In this document: positions 45,635-53,986 of the stretch, piece after piece
Layout of the letters: each line of letters starts with the position of its first letter
Position numbering within the stretch: the stretch's first letter is position 1
NCBI GenBank assembly: GCA_948823415.1
Contig: CAQKRU010000001.1
Location: forward strand, 30,274 to 94,273
Reading direction: 5' to 3'
Length of the DNA: 64,000 nt
From: an uncultured Eubacteriales bacterium
GTDB lineage: Bacteria; Bacillota; Clostridia; Oscillospirales; Acutalibacteraceae
The notes under the pieces: generated by a model
What the model was told of the DNA's origin: nothing
The model's database searches: none
What the model saw: the letters and a program-made list of their open reading frames with translations, nothing else
Made by a program: the position numbers and the translations under genes

Positions 45635-45671
45635 GTTATAATCTCCCACTTTAATTAAAACAGCTTGTTTT

Positions 45672-45700
45672 ATTATACCTTGGTTCCACTTTTTCGTCAA
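45672..45700 (-). promoter_or_regulatory. Promoter of the sugar transferase gene
   Basis: TTGACG (45695-45700, minus strand), 17 bases, TATAAT (45672-45677), 38 bases upstream of the GTG start. Confidence 0.85.
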
Positions 45701-45734
45701 CACAGGCTACACTTTTAAAGCTATACCAGACAAT

Positions 45735-45761
45735 AAAAAAGGAGGAAAACCTCTCCTCCTT
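45735..45761 (-). terminator. Terminator of the coiled-coil secreted protein gene
   Basis: AAGGAGGA (45739-45746) pairs with TCCTCCTT (45754-45761); on the minus strand TTTTTTATTG follows. It lies about 20 bases past the stop at 45782. Confidence 0.85.
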
Positions 45762-45781
45762 GTATCATAAATTGTTTATTT

Positions 45782-46315
45782 TTATCTCTCAGCGTCAGGA
45801 TCTACCAAAGCATATTTTCGCTCTTCTATCATTAATTTCTTTGCATCATCTTTTGCTTCTATATTTGCAAAATTGGGGAAAATTTTATTTAAGATTTGCC
45901 AGTAGCGGTTAATTTTGTTTTCACATCTTTTTTTCTCTTGATCAAATAAACTGATCTTCTCATTTTTTCTCTTCACAAACTCTCCAAAAGCACAATTAAA
46001 ATATTCCTCCGTTTTAATAATAGACCAACCATCAACGAAATCAGCGAGCTCAGATTTTTCACCTTTATTAAACTCTTTTTGCACTTTACTCCAGTCACTT
46101 AATATTTCTTTTTTCTTTGCAATAGCTTTATTTTTCTTTTCTAATATTTTTTCAATTTTTTCTCTATACTTTTCTTCTTTCCTTTTATAAATATCGTAAG
46201 CCTCTCTACAAAGACGTTCTTCATAAGTTTCTAATGCTTCTGCCCTTATACTTAGGCCCAATGAAAAAACCATTGCCCCCGACAACAAACCAGATAAAAC
46301 CACTTTTTTAAACAT
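45782..46315 (-). CDS. Secreted coiled-coil protein of unknown function
   Basis: The 177-residue product has a signal peptide (KKVVLSGLLSGAMVFSLG, cut near residue 26-28 after IRAEA or close to it). The mature protein is highly charged, Lys/Glu-rich and probably coiled coil at residues 30-75 and 110-135, with two Cys (near 36 and 108) and one more near 131. No membrane segment follows, so it may be released or wall-associated. It has a perfect SigA promoter and its own terminator. I recognise no family. Confidence 0.75.
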   Translation of the reverse strand: MFKKVVLSGLLSGAMVFSLGLSIRAEALETYEERLCREAYDIYKRKEEKYREKIEKILEKKNKAIAKKKEILSDWSKVQKEFNKGEKSELADFVDGWSIIKTEEYFNCAFGEFVKRKNEKISLFDQEKKRCENKINRYWQILNKIFPNFANIEAKDDAKKLMIEERKYALVDPDAER

Positions 46316-46350
46316 AAAACCAATCTCTCCTAAAAATTTATTTAACCACC

Positions 46351-46379
46351 ATTATATCGCCCAAAAATGTATTTGTCAA
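46351..46379 (-). promoter_or_regulatory. Perfect-consensus SigA promoter of the coiled-coil secreted protein
   Basis: TTGACA (46374-46379, minus strand), 17 bases, TATAAT (46351-46356): both boxes are consensus at ideal spacing, 36 bases upstream of the ATG, suggesting high expression unless a repressor acts. Confidence 0.92.
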
Positions 46380-46446
46380 CTATATTAAAAATATTTTTTA
46401 ATATTTGGCGATATTGTATATTTTTTGAGCGATTTGCGCCTTTTTC

Positions 46447-46475
46447 TTGAAAAATTTTGTCGGTCGTGGTATATT
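46447..46475 (+). promoter_or_regulatory. SigA promoter of ispD-ispF
   Basis: TTGAAA (46447-46452), 17 bases, TATATT (46470-46475), 50 bases upstream of the ispD ATG. Confidence 0.75.
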
Positions 46476-46524
46476 TAAACTCACTCTTGGGCGTGCGCCT
46501 AATCTTCGAAAGGGAGGCTTTGCT

Positions 46525-47223
46525 ATGGCCCGTCAGTTCGTCTCTGCGGTAATTGTAGCCGCCGGAAACTCCACTCGCATGGGGATGGATAAAATCTTTC
46601 TTCCGCTAAACGCAGTCCCAGCCATTGTTTATACGCTAAATGCCTTTGAATGTGCCGAAACCATCGACGAAGTCATTCTTGTTTGTAAAGATGATCACGT
46701 ATCGGCTTTGCGCGAAATTATTCAAAATCACAACATAAAAAAAGTCACAAATCTCACTCCTGGTGGGAGTTCTCGGCAGGAATCTGTGTTTGCAGGTATC
46801 AGCCTTTGCGACGAGCGCGCCACCCATTATGCGGTTCACGATGCAGCCCGATGCCTTATCACCAGCGCAGAGATTGACTCCGTCGTCCGTGATGCCTTTG
46901 TCCACGGCGCCAGTTCTTTGGGCGTGCCTTGCAAAGATACTATCAAGGCCGTGGATTCGCAGAATTTCGTCGTTAAGTCGCTGGACCGCAGCGTTCTGTG
47001 GAACATCCAGACGCCGCAGGTTTTTGCAAAGGATCTATACTCAGCTGCGATGAATGCTGCCGTCCGAGCGGGCACGGACTACACCGACGACTGCCAGCTG
47101 ATTGAGAATATAAGCAAGCGGGTGCATATTGTGAAGGGCAGATACTCTAATTTAAAGCTCACTACGCCCGATGACATCGCGGTTTTTGAGGAAATTTTAA
47201 GGCAAAGGAGCGATTCTTTGTGA
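46525..47223 (+). CDS. ispD: 2-C-methyl-D-erythritol 4-phosphate cytidylyltransferase
   Basis: The 232-residue enzyme has the IspD motifs: VIVAAGNSTRMGMDKIFLPL near residue 9, HDAARCLIT near 105, NIQTPQVF and GRYSNLKLTTPDD near the end. It makes CDP-methylerythritol in the MEP isoprenoid route. The ATG at 46525 has GGGAGG upstream; the longer frame begins in the promoter. Sequence and the ispF partner separate it from tarI. Confidence 0.95.
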   Translation: MARQFVSAVIVAAGNSTRMGMDKIFLPLNAVPAIVYTLNAFECAETIDEVILVCKDDHVSALREIIQNHNIKKVTNLTPGGSSRQESVFAGISLCDERATHYAVHDAARCLITSAEIDSVVRDAFVHGASSLGVPCKDTIKAVDSQNFVVKSLDRSVLWNIQTPQVFAKDLYSAAMNAAVRAGTDYTDDCQLIENISKRVHIVKGRYSNLKLTTPDDIAVFEEILRQRSDSL

Positions 47224-47687
47224 GGATTGGGCATGGTTACGACGCGCACAAGCTGGTTGTGGGCCGAAAGCTCGTTTTGGGCGGATGCGAGATTCCGCAC
47301 ACGCATGGGCTTCTTGGCCACTCCGACGCAGATGTGCTGACTCACGCAATCATGGATGCGCTGCTGGGCGCCGCCGCTTTCGGCGACATCGGCGGCCTGT
47401 TCCCGGACACTGCCGATAATTTTAAAGACGCTAACAGCCTCCATTTGCTGGGCGTAGTTTGCGAAAAAATTGCCGCCGCGGGCCTTCACATCGCCAATAT
47501 CGACGCCACCATCATCGCGCAGGAACCCAAACTTTCGCCATACATTTCGCTCATGCGAACCAATATTGCTAGCGTTTGCGGGGTTGGAGTTGGCCAAATC
47601 AGCGTGAAAGCTACAACTGAGGAGCATATGGGCTTTACCGGCCGTTTGGAGGGGATTTCGGCTCATGCGGTTTGCCTCTTAGACTGA
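47220..47687 (+). CDS. ispF: 2-C-methyl-D-erythritol 2,4-cyclodiphosphate synthase
   Basis: The 155-residue protein starts RIGHGYDAHKL and has LGHSDADVLTHAIMDALLGA and KATTEEHMGFTGR, with the zinc ligands Asp and His in YDAH. It performs the ring-closing step of the MEP route. The GTG start overlaps the ispD stop as GTGA, so the two are coupled. Confidence 0.97.
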   Translation: MRIGHGYDAHKLVVGRKLVLGGCEIPHTHGLLGHSDADVLTHAIMDALLGAAAFGDIGGLFPDTADNFKDANSLHLLGVVCEKIAAAGLHIANIDATIIAQEPKLSPYISLMRTNIASVCGVGVGQISVKATTEEHMGFTGRLEGISAHAVCLLD

Positions 47688-47728
47688 CTTATCCCATTTT
47701 ATCGGGCTTCAAATACATCATATTTTGC

Positions 47729-47763
47729 TTAAGCACTGGCTTTTTGCTGGTGCTTAAATTTTT
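47729..47763 (+). terminator. Terminator of ispD-ispF
   Basis: TTAAGCACTGGC (47729-47740) pairs with GCTGGTGCTTAA (47746-47757), with two G-T pairs, loop TTTTT and a following ATTTTT. Confidence 0.88.
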
Positions 47764-47839
47764 GCTGTCCGACTTTCACGGCACGGCGGAGGTTTTCATA
47801 TAATGTTTCAGCAAGAATTTTGCATGGAGTTGATTGGCC

Positions 47840-48070
47840 TTGAAAAAAGCGCTATTTACGGTGAGTTCGATAACTTACGCCATGAAAGGCCGCGATTTAT
47901 TGAGCTCGAGGGGGATCAAATGCGAGATACACCGCGTTCCTTCTGGCAATGCGCATTCGGGCTGCGGATATGGCCTTATTATCTACGGCGACGCGGAATC
48001 TGCCGCTAGGATTCTGTCTCAGGCGCGAGTTGGCGTGCTAAACAAAAAATATTTGGGGGCAAAACGATGA
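47840..48070 (+). CDS. DUF3343-family small protein (putative sulfur/selenium carrier)
   Basis: The 76-residue protein resembles DUF3343 proteins: a beta strand with LFTVSSITYAMKGRDLL, GIKCEIHRVP, then the Cys-containing SGNAHSGCGYGLIIYG. Such proteins often pair with a class V aminotransferase, as here, and are thought to carry sulfur or selenium on Cys. TTG 47840 lies ten bases after GGAG; TTG 47834 is the alternative. The stop overlaps the next ATG. Confidence 0.8.
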   Translation: MKKALFTVSSITYAMKGRDLLSSRGIKCEIHRVPSGNAHSGCGYGLIIYGDAESAARILSQARVGVLNKKYLGAKR

Positions 48071-49206
48071 TATATCTTGATAATGCTGCTACTTCTTTTC
48101 CGAAACCCGCGAGTGTTATGCGATCTGTGGACTTTGCTATACGTAAACTTGGCGCTAATCCTGGCCGCAGCGGTCACAGAATGTCCCTGGCGGCGGCTGG
48201 AGCGGTTTATGAGTGCAGAAAGGCTTTGGCTGGCTTTTTTAACGCCCCCGGGCCCGAGTGCGTCGTTTTCACGCTTAATTGCACGCACGCTATCAACATG
48301 GTTCTTAAAGGTTTATTGCGGGCTGGTGACCATGTTGTTATCTCTTGTCTCGAGCACAACGCCATTACTCGGCCTTTGAAGGCTCTCGAGGCTCTTGGGA
48401 TCTCGTTTTCTGAGGCAAAGGTCTTTCCGGGCAATGACGCCGCCACTGTTAGCTCTTTTAAGAGCGCCATCACCGCTAAGACCGCGCTTATTGCCTGCAC
48501 TCATGCTTCGAACGTCTGGGGTGTGCGGTTGCCGATTCAACAAATCTGCGCGATGGCTCACCGCATTGGGATTCCTACGCTTGTTGACGCTGCTCAAAGC
48601 GCGGGGCATGTACCTATTGACCTTGGCAAGATCGGCATCGACTACCTGTGCTTGGCGGGGCACAAGGGACTTCTTGGCCCTATGGGTGTGGGAGTGCTGA
48701 TTACAGCTTGCGGGGAGAGGCTTGCGACTACTGTTCAGGGCGGCACGGGGCTAAATTCGGACTCTTACCTGCAGACGGACGTGATGCCCGAAAAATTTGA
48801 GAGTGGCACGCAAAACCTCGCTGGAATCGCAGGTCTGCACGCTGGAATAGACTTCTTAAACTCGGTAACTTTGGAGAAAATTTCAAGTCATGAGCACCGA
48901 TTAATTCGCCATCTGTACAACGGTCTGTCCCGAATTAAAGGCGTTCAGCTATATATGCCTGCTCCCGAGCCTCACCATTTCGTGCCTTTGCTGTCCTTCA
49001 ACATTGCTGGCCTCCACAGCGAAGCTGTTGCCGAGATCCTGAACAAACACAAAATCTACGTACGCGCGGGGTTGCACTGTGCTCCGGCCGCTCACAGATT
49101 CTGCAACACGCTTAACCGCGGAGCCGTGCGGGTTTGCCCTTCTGCTTTTACCAAGATGTCCGATATTGACGCGCTTCTTAACGTTGTCGATGGGATCAAA
49201 CCCTAG
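48067..49206 (+). CDS. Cysteine desulfurase-family aminotransferase (class V, PLP)
   Basis: The 379-residue protein is a class V aminotransferase: MIYLDNAATSFPKP at the start, a His in THASNVWG, DAAQSAGHVPIDL, the PLP Lys in LAGHKGLLGPMGVG near residue 202 and the catalytic-loop Cys in RAGLHCAPAAH near 342. It likely mobilises sulfur (or selenium) from cysteine. The ATG overlaps the DUF3343 stop as ATGA, so the two probably act together. It resembles the clostridial am_tr_V group more than IscS. Confidence 0.9.
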   Translation: MIYLDNAATSFPKPASVMRSVDFAIRKLGANPGRSGHRMSLAAAGAVYECRKALAGFFNAPGPECVVFTLNCTHAINMVLKGLLRAGDHVVISCLEHNAITRPLKALEALGISFSEAKVFPGNDAATVSSFKSAITAKTALIACTHASNVWGVRLPIQQICAMAHRIGIPTLVDAAQSAGHVPIDLGKIGIDYLCLAGHKGLLGPMGVGVLITACGERLATTVQGGTGLNSDSYLQTDVMPEKFESGTQNLAGIAGLHAGIDFLNSVTLEKISSHEHRLIRHLYNGLSRIKGVQLYMPAPEPHHFVPLLSFNIAGLHSEAVAEILNKHKIYVRAGLHCAPAAHRFCNTLNRGAVRVCPSAFTKMSDIDALLNVVDGIKP

Positions 49207-49323
49207 CGCCATCACCATATTAATTTTTTAAAATAAAAAAACTTCCATTTTCGCAAAAAATATGTTAACATTATTTATAGAACTAATTTTTTTTAGAGAT
49301 TTTCTCTCGGAAAGAAGAAAATA

Positions 49324-50211
49324 ATGGACATTATTTTTAACAACCTCAACGCCTTTTTTTGCCTGATGAAAACGTTCACCGTCTCCGATTTTTTCGATAT
49401 TTCTATTATGTCTTTTATTTTTTACAATTTTATTAAGCTGATCCGAGAAACCCGCGCCAGTCAGCTCGTTAAGGGCCTTTTGATCTTGGTGGTTGCCTAT
49501 GTGGCCTCTTTTCAGTTTAATTTTAGAATGTTGCGATATTTATTGAACAAGTTTTTCGAATTTGGAATTATCGCACTGCTCGTTGTTTTTCAGCCAGAAC
49601 TTCGCCGCGCCCTCGAGCAAATCGGCCGTAGCAAAATCAGCAAATACTGGGCCTCACCCGCGCTGCACAAGTTTAATGTGGCATCCTACAAGCTGCAGCA
49701 AAAGTGCATACATACCGTTGTGGAGGCAATCTTGCTGCTTCAACAGACCAAAACCGGCGCTCTGATCGTTTTTGAGCGGCAGACTAAGCTTGGCGACTAC
49801 ATCGACACGGGCACCGTTCTGCGCGCAAAGCCTTCTGTGCCGATTATTGGGAACATCTTTTTTAATAAGGCGCCCTTGCACGACGGCGCCATGATTATTC
49901 GCGGGTTTTCTATTTACGCGGCGGGCTGCATTCTGCCTTTGACGAAGAATGAGAACGTCAGCTTGGAGGTTGGAACCCGTCACCGTGCGGCTCTTGGCAT
50001 CAGCGAGATTTCTGACGCCATTGCTATTGTTGTTTCGGAGGAAAATGGGACTATCTCTGTGGCGATGAACGGCGTTCTGACGCGGAATTATAACAAGGAC
50101 AAGCTGCTAGATCTTTTGCAAAAGAGCGTGCTTGCCGACGTGGAGGAAGCGCGGACCGTTAAAAATCAAATTATTGAGTCTATAATGGGGAAGAAAAATG
50201 AAAACAAATAG
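49324..50211 (+). CDS. cdaA: Diadenylate cyclase CdaA
   Basis: The 295-residue protein has three membrane helices in the first 90 residues and a DAC domain with the active-site PLHDGAMII near 192 and GTRHRAALGISE near 219. It makes c-di-AMP, which controls potassium and osmolyte balance. cdaR overlaps its end by 14 bases. glmM, which normally follows cdaR in Firmicutes, is absent. Confidence 0.96.
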   Translation: MDIIFNNLNAFFCLMKTFTVSDFFDISIMSFIFYNFIKLIRETRASQLVKGLLILVVAYVASFQFNFRMLRYLLNKFFEFGIIALLVVFQPELRRALEQIGRSKISKYWASPALHKFNVASYKLQQKCIHTVVEAILLLQQTKTGALIVFERQTKLGDYIDTGTVLRAKPSVPIIGNIFFNKAPLHDGAMIIRGFSIYAAGCILPLTKNENVSLEVGTRHRAALGISEISDAIAIVVSEENGTISVAMNGVLTRNYNKDKLLDLLQKSVLADVEEARTVKNQIIESIMGKKNENK

Positions 50212-51469
50212 GTTTAATTTGGGGCGATTATTCTACAACAACAAAGTTGTCATGCTGTTTTCGGTGATTTTTGCATTCATTTTTTGGGTCATACTTTCTA
50301 CGAGCGCTTCGGAGTCCACCACCAAGCTCATTTCGGACATTCCCATTCAGGTTTCGCTCTCGGAAAGCGCCAAAGAAAGCGGTTTGACAGTTTTTGGTGT
50401 GGACGAAATTAGGGCCGAGATCTCTGTGACGGGCAATCGGCTGATTCTTGGGCAGCTCTCGAAGAATGACATTCTAGTCACCGCGGCGCAGTCTGCAAAC
50501 ATGATAACCTCCGTCGGGACCTACACCCTGGAGCTTTGTGCCAAGAAGAACAGCATTCTGACCGACTACGACTTTACTTCTAGCGTGTCGCCCAAGTTCA
50601 TCACCGTTGTGGTGGACCGCTTCCGCAGCCAGACTTTTGACATTACGCCCAACATCAAGTTTAGCGCGAATCCCGATTACTTCGTGCCTCCTATTGCTTT
50701 GTCCGACGCGCAGATTGAGATTTCTGGCCCCGAGTCGGTTGTTTCGAGCATTGCGAGCGTGACCGTGGAGGGGAATATTCCTGGAATCCTCAACAGGACG
50801 GCTTACTTGAACGACCTGCCGATAAACCTTCTTGATGCGGCGGGAAATAAGATCAACACAACCAACCTGACGCTCAGTGTTACTAAGGTTAACGCGACTG
50901 TTGCGATTCTGCAGCGTAAATTTGTGAACGTTAAGCCAGAATTTACGGGAGTTCCGGCGGGGCTTAATGCGAAGTCCCTGCCAATTGCGGTGACTCCGGC
51001 CAAGATAGAGATTGCAGCCCCTGCAGACGTCATTGGCAAGATCTCCGACGTTTCGCTCGAACCTATCGATTTTTCTCAGGTAAACCTCGAGAACTGCCAG
51101 TTTAAGCCCGAGATTAAGCTTCCCAGCGACTGCAGAAACCTCAGCAGCACGACCCATGCGACCGTCAAAATGAACTTGCTTGGCTTCCAGGCGCGCACCG
51201 TCGCTGCTAAGAATATTCGCTTTAAGAACGTTCCGGACGGCAAATCGGCCACCTCTAGCTCCTCAAGTCTGAATGTTACGGTTGTTGGCCCGATTGCGCA
51301 GCTTCGCACATTGTCCGACGGCGACGTTTCGGCCGAGATCGATCTTTCTGGCAAAGAGGATTTTGTTGGACGCACCGAAATGCCCGCCAAAATCGTATTT
51401 AGCTCCGGCAGCAATAAGTGCTGGGCGTATGGATCCTACGGTTTGACTGTTAGTGTCGCGAAAAAGTAG
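50198..51469 (+). CDS. cdaR: CdaA regulator CdaR (YbbR-domain protein)
   Basis: The 423-residue protein has one N-terminal membrane helix (VVMLFSVIFAFIFWVILS) and about four YbbR repeats, each with a pattern such as VEGNIPGI or PAKIEIAAPADVIGKI. It faces outside the membrane and modulates CdaA. The start overlaps cdaA. Convergent tsaD follows after 38 bases with only a weak GC-rich hairpin between. Confidence 0.93.
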   Translation: MKTNRFNLGRLFYNNKVVMLFSVIFAFIFWVILSTSASESTTKLISDIPIQVSLSESAKESGLTVFGVDEIRAEISVTGNRLILGQLSKNDILVTAAQSANMITSVGTYTLELCAKKNSILTDYDFTSSVSPKFITVVVDRFRSQTFDITPNIKFSANPDYFVPPIALSDAQIEISGPESVVSSIASVTVEGNIPGILNRTAYLNDLPINLLDAAGNKINTTNLTLSVTKVNATVAILQRKFVNVKPEFTGVPAGLNAKSLPIAVTPAKIEIAAPADVIGKISDVSLEPIDFSQVNLENCQFKPEIKLPSDCRNLSSTTHATVKMNLLGFQARTVAAKNIRFKNVPDGKSATSSSSSLNVTVVGPIAQLRTLSDGDVSAEIDLSGKEDFVGRTEMPAKIVFSSGSNKCWAYGSYGLTVSVAKK

Positions 51470-51507
51470 ATTCCGCTGCGGTTTTTCGTGCACTCAAAAA
51501 TTTACAA

Positions 51508-52518
51508 TCAACTCAAAGTGTCGATATTCAGCGTTGCTACCGCGTTTAAGCTCATGGTGGCAACGTTTCCTTTTTGATATTCATAGTACGCCTGCGCTCC
51601 GACCATCGCCGCGTTGTCTCCACACAGCGCCAAATCTGGGATGTAGGCCTGCCAGCCTCTTTTTTTGCACTCCTCAAAGAGCCTTCTGCGCAATAGGAGG
51701 TTCGCCGAAACGCCTCCCGCTGCGGCTAGTTTGGTGCAACCCAGATTCTGCGCCGCTTTTACGAAGTTTTCCATCAGACAATCCACCACCGCCGCCCGAA
51801 ATGAGGCCGCCATGTCCTCCACGTTGATGATCTCTCCCTTTTGCTCGGCGTTGTGCAGCCGATTTATGACTGCCGTTTTTAGCCCAGAAAAGCTAAAGTC
51901 GTACTCCGACCCCTGCACCGTCGGGCGCGGCAATTTATATGCGTTCGCGTTGCCTTTTTCGGCGGCCTTGTCTAGATACACTCCGCCTGGATACGGCATT
52001 TTCATTGTCCTCGCGGCTTTGTCAAAGGCCTCCCCGGCCGCATCGTCCCGCGTTTGCCCCAAAACTTTTAGCTTGGTGTAGTCCTCGACCTCGATGATAT
52101 GGCTGTGCCCGCCCGAGACCACCAGGCACAAGAACGGCGGCGTCAGCTCCGGGTGCGTTATGTAGTTCGCCGCGATGTGCGACCGCAGGTGGTGCACCGG
52201 GATTAGCGGCAGGTTGGCCGATAGCGCGAGCCCTTTTGCAAAGCCCACTCCCACTAGCAAAGACCCGATGAGTCCCGGCGCATAGGTCACTGCAACGGCA
52301 TCTATGTCCTGCATTCCGTACTCTGACAAGCTTATCGCCTGTTTTGTTATTTGCGAGATTACCTCTATGTGCCTTCGTGACGCGATTTCGGGCACTACTC
52401 CACCGTACAATTTATGCTCTTCTTGCGACGCGACCACGTTTGACAGCACTTTTCTACCGTCTTGCACCACCGCTGCTGCCGTCTCATCGCACGAACTCTC
52501 TATCGCCAAGATCTTCAC
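51508..52518 (-). CDS. tsaD: tRNA N6-adenosine threonylcarbamoyltransferase TsaD
   Basis: The 336-residue protein begins MKILAIESSCDETAAAVVQD and has the metal-binding HHLRSHIAA near residue 111, VSGGHSHI and AGGVSANLLLR. It transfers threonylcarbamoyl to A37 of tRNAs with TsaB and TsaE, which are not seen here. It is the last gene of the polA operon. Confidence 0.97.
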   Translation of the reverse strand: MKILAIESSCDETAAAVVQDGRKVLSNVVASQEEHKLYGGVVPEIASRRHIEVISQITKQAISLSEYGMQDIDAVAVTYAPGLIGSLLVGVGFAKGLALSANLPLIPVHHLRSHIAANYITHPELTPPFLCLVVSGGHSHIIEVEDYTKLKVLGQTRDDAAGEAFDKAARTMKMPYPGGVYLDKAAEKGNANAYKLPRPTVQGSEYDFSFSGLKTAVINRLHNAEQKGEIINVEDMAASFRAAVVDCLMENFVKAAQNLGCTKLAAAGGVSANLLLRRRLFEECKKRGWQAYIPDLALCGDNAAMVGAQAYYEYQKGNVATMSLNAVATLNIDTLS

Positions 52519-52559
52519 TAGCTTTTCTCTCCCTCGTCACCGTAATTTTGCCGCCACAC

Positions 52560-53060
52560 CTAGTCTTTTACCAACGCATACGTCAACTCATCCGCGAACT
52601 CGCCGTATTTATAGACCTTTTTCTTGTGCACTCCTTCAAGCTCAAACCCAGCCTTCTCCAAAACCCGCCTCGAGGCTGCGTTCTCGGCAAAAACCTGCGC
52701 GTCAATCCTGTTTATATCGTAATTCTCAAAAATAAAGCCGCAAAACGCCTTCACGGCCGACGTCATGACGCCATTTCCCCAGTACTCTTGCGCCAACCAA
52801 TAGCCCAACTCGCACGATTTCGCATACACGTCACCCCTAAGCCGCGCGCAGATGCACCCGCAAGCCTTGCCTTCGACAAAAATGCCCAATATCACGTCGT
52901 CCTTGCTGCTCGCCGCATAGCTGATGTACTCCCGTGCGTCCTGCAGAGTATACGGATGCGGAAACGCCGCCCTCAAAAACCGCGCTACTTCTTCATTGTT
53001 CGCCGCTTTCGCGAGTTGATCGGTATCTGATAGCCTCAGCCTCTTCAGCTCATAACCCAT
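52560..53060 (-). CDS. GNAT acetyltransferase, RimJ/RimL-like
   Basis: The 166-residue protein has the GNAT core: YELKRLRLSDTDQLA, the acetyl-CoA loop YWLAQEYWGNGVMT and NAASRRVLEKAGFELEG. RimJ/RimL-type enzymes acetylate N-termini of ribosomal proteins or small molecules; the substrate is unknown. The ATG at 53060 has GAGGGG nine bases upstream; GTG 53069 overlaps the rimI stop and lacks spacing. Confidence 0.85.
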   Translation of the reverse strand: MGYELKRLRLSDTDQLAKAANNEEVARFLRAAFPHPYTLQDAREYISYAASSKDDVILGIFVEGKACGCICARLRGDVYAKSCELGYWLAQEYWGNGVMTSAVKAFCGFIFENYDINRIDAQVFAENAASRRVLEKAGFELEGVHKKKVYKYGEFADELTYALVKD

Positions 53061-53065
53061 AATTT

Positions 53066-53524
53066 TCACCCCTCACCCAAGTCAAACCGCGTCATAATCA
53101 GCGCGTCCTCCTTTGGATTTAAGTAAAAGTCCTTCCTTTGGCCTACCTCTGCGAATCCCAGCTTTTTATAAAGCGAAATCGCCGCCGTGTTGGACTTTCT
53201 GACCTCTAGCGAAATAAACTTTAAATTCTTTTCTCGACCCGACTGAATTAGCCTTCCCACCAAGGCTTTGGCAATCCCGTTGCCTCTGTACTGCGGAAAA
53301 ACCGCCACATTCGTGATGTACCCCTCGTCGCAGACAAATTTCGCGCCAGCGTACCCCAAAACCTTGCCGGAATCATCCACCGCAACTAAAAAACGCGAAC
53401 CCTCATTGCTTAATTCTGCCGCCAATAGTGCCTTTGACCACGGCTGCGAAAAGCAAATCCTCTCTAGCGCGGCAACTTCATCCAAATGGCGCTCTGACAT
53501 TGGCGTTATCTCAAAGTTTCGCAT
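53066..53524 (-). CDS. rimI: Ribosomal protein alanine N-acetyltransferase RimI
   Basis: The 152-residue GNAT protein contains ERICFSQPWSKALLAAEL, ITNVAVFPQYRGNGIAKALV and EVRKSNTAAISLYKKLGFAEVG, typical of RimI, which acetylates the N-terminus of S18. rimI next to tsaD is a common bacterial arrangement. The start overlaps the previous gene by 14 bases. Confidence 0.93.
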   Translation of the reverse strand: MRNFEITPMSERHLDEVAALERICFSQPWSKALLAAELSNEGSRFLVAVDDSGKVLGYAGAKFVCDEGYITNVAVFPQYRGNGIAKALVGRLIQSGREKNLKFISLEVRKSNTAAISLYKKLGFAEVGQRKDFYLNPKEDALIMTRFDLGEG

Positions 53525-53957
53525 CTTTCTCACCCAAGCGCCACGTTTTAATCAAACTTTTCACCGCTTCTTCGATTCTGTCGCGGCAATCCTCATATAC
53601 CTTCAAGTCTCCTCCGAATGGGTCGGGGATTTCGTCACCCAGCACATAGATTTTCTCACTGTCTATCCCCAAATTCACCAAAAATTCGCGCTGAATCCGC
53701 GCCATTACAACAAACTTATCGATATCGTTTGGGTTAACATCAAAAATACTGCGTGAAACGTGCGATCTCAGATCCACATTTATCTTCTCGCAAGCTATAA
53801 TCGCGTTTTCCGTCGCTCCAGAAACGTTGTCCGCCGCTATCCCGGCACTTTGAGCACTTATCTTGCTTAACTTTTTTTCTGCCATAATTTTATTGAAAAT
53901 TCCAGCCGCCATCGGGCTTCTACAAGTATTCCCCGTGCAAACAAACAGTATATTCAA
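53511..53957 (-). CDS. Low-molecular-weight phosphatase, probable protein-arginine phosphatase (YwlE-like)
   Basis: The 148-residue protein has the active-site loop CTGNTCRSP at residues 7-15 and the general-acid loop DPFGGDLKVYEDCRD near 114. Thr after Asn in the loop and the DPFGG context follow Bacillus YwlE, where that Thr selects phospho-arginine. A tyrosine phosphatase is the alternative. The start is TTG 53957, ten bases after GAGG, which gives the family length; the longer frame overlaps polA. Confidence 0.82.
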   Translation of the reverse strand: MNILFVCTGNTCRSPMAAGIFNKIMAEKKLSKISAQSAGIAADNVSGATENAIIACEKINVDLRSHVSRSIFDVNPNDIDKFVVMARIQREFLVNLGIDSEKIYVLGDEIPDPFGGDLKVYEDCRDRIEEAVKSLIKTWRLGEKDAKL

Positions 53958-53986
53958 GTTCGTCTCGCCTCTCCCTCGGTTAGTTC

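Noticed and set aside
45635..45703. ATG start at 45703 for the sugar transferase
   Set aside because: It would place the promoter boxes TTGACG and TATAAT inside the coding region; GTG 45634 has a proper ribosome site.
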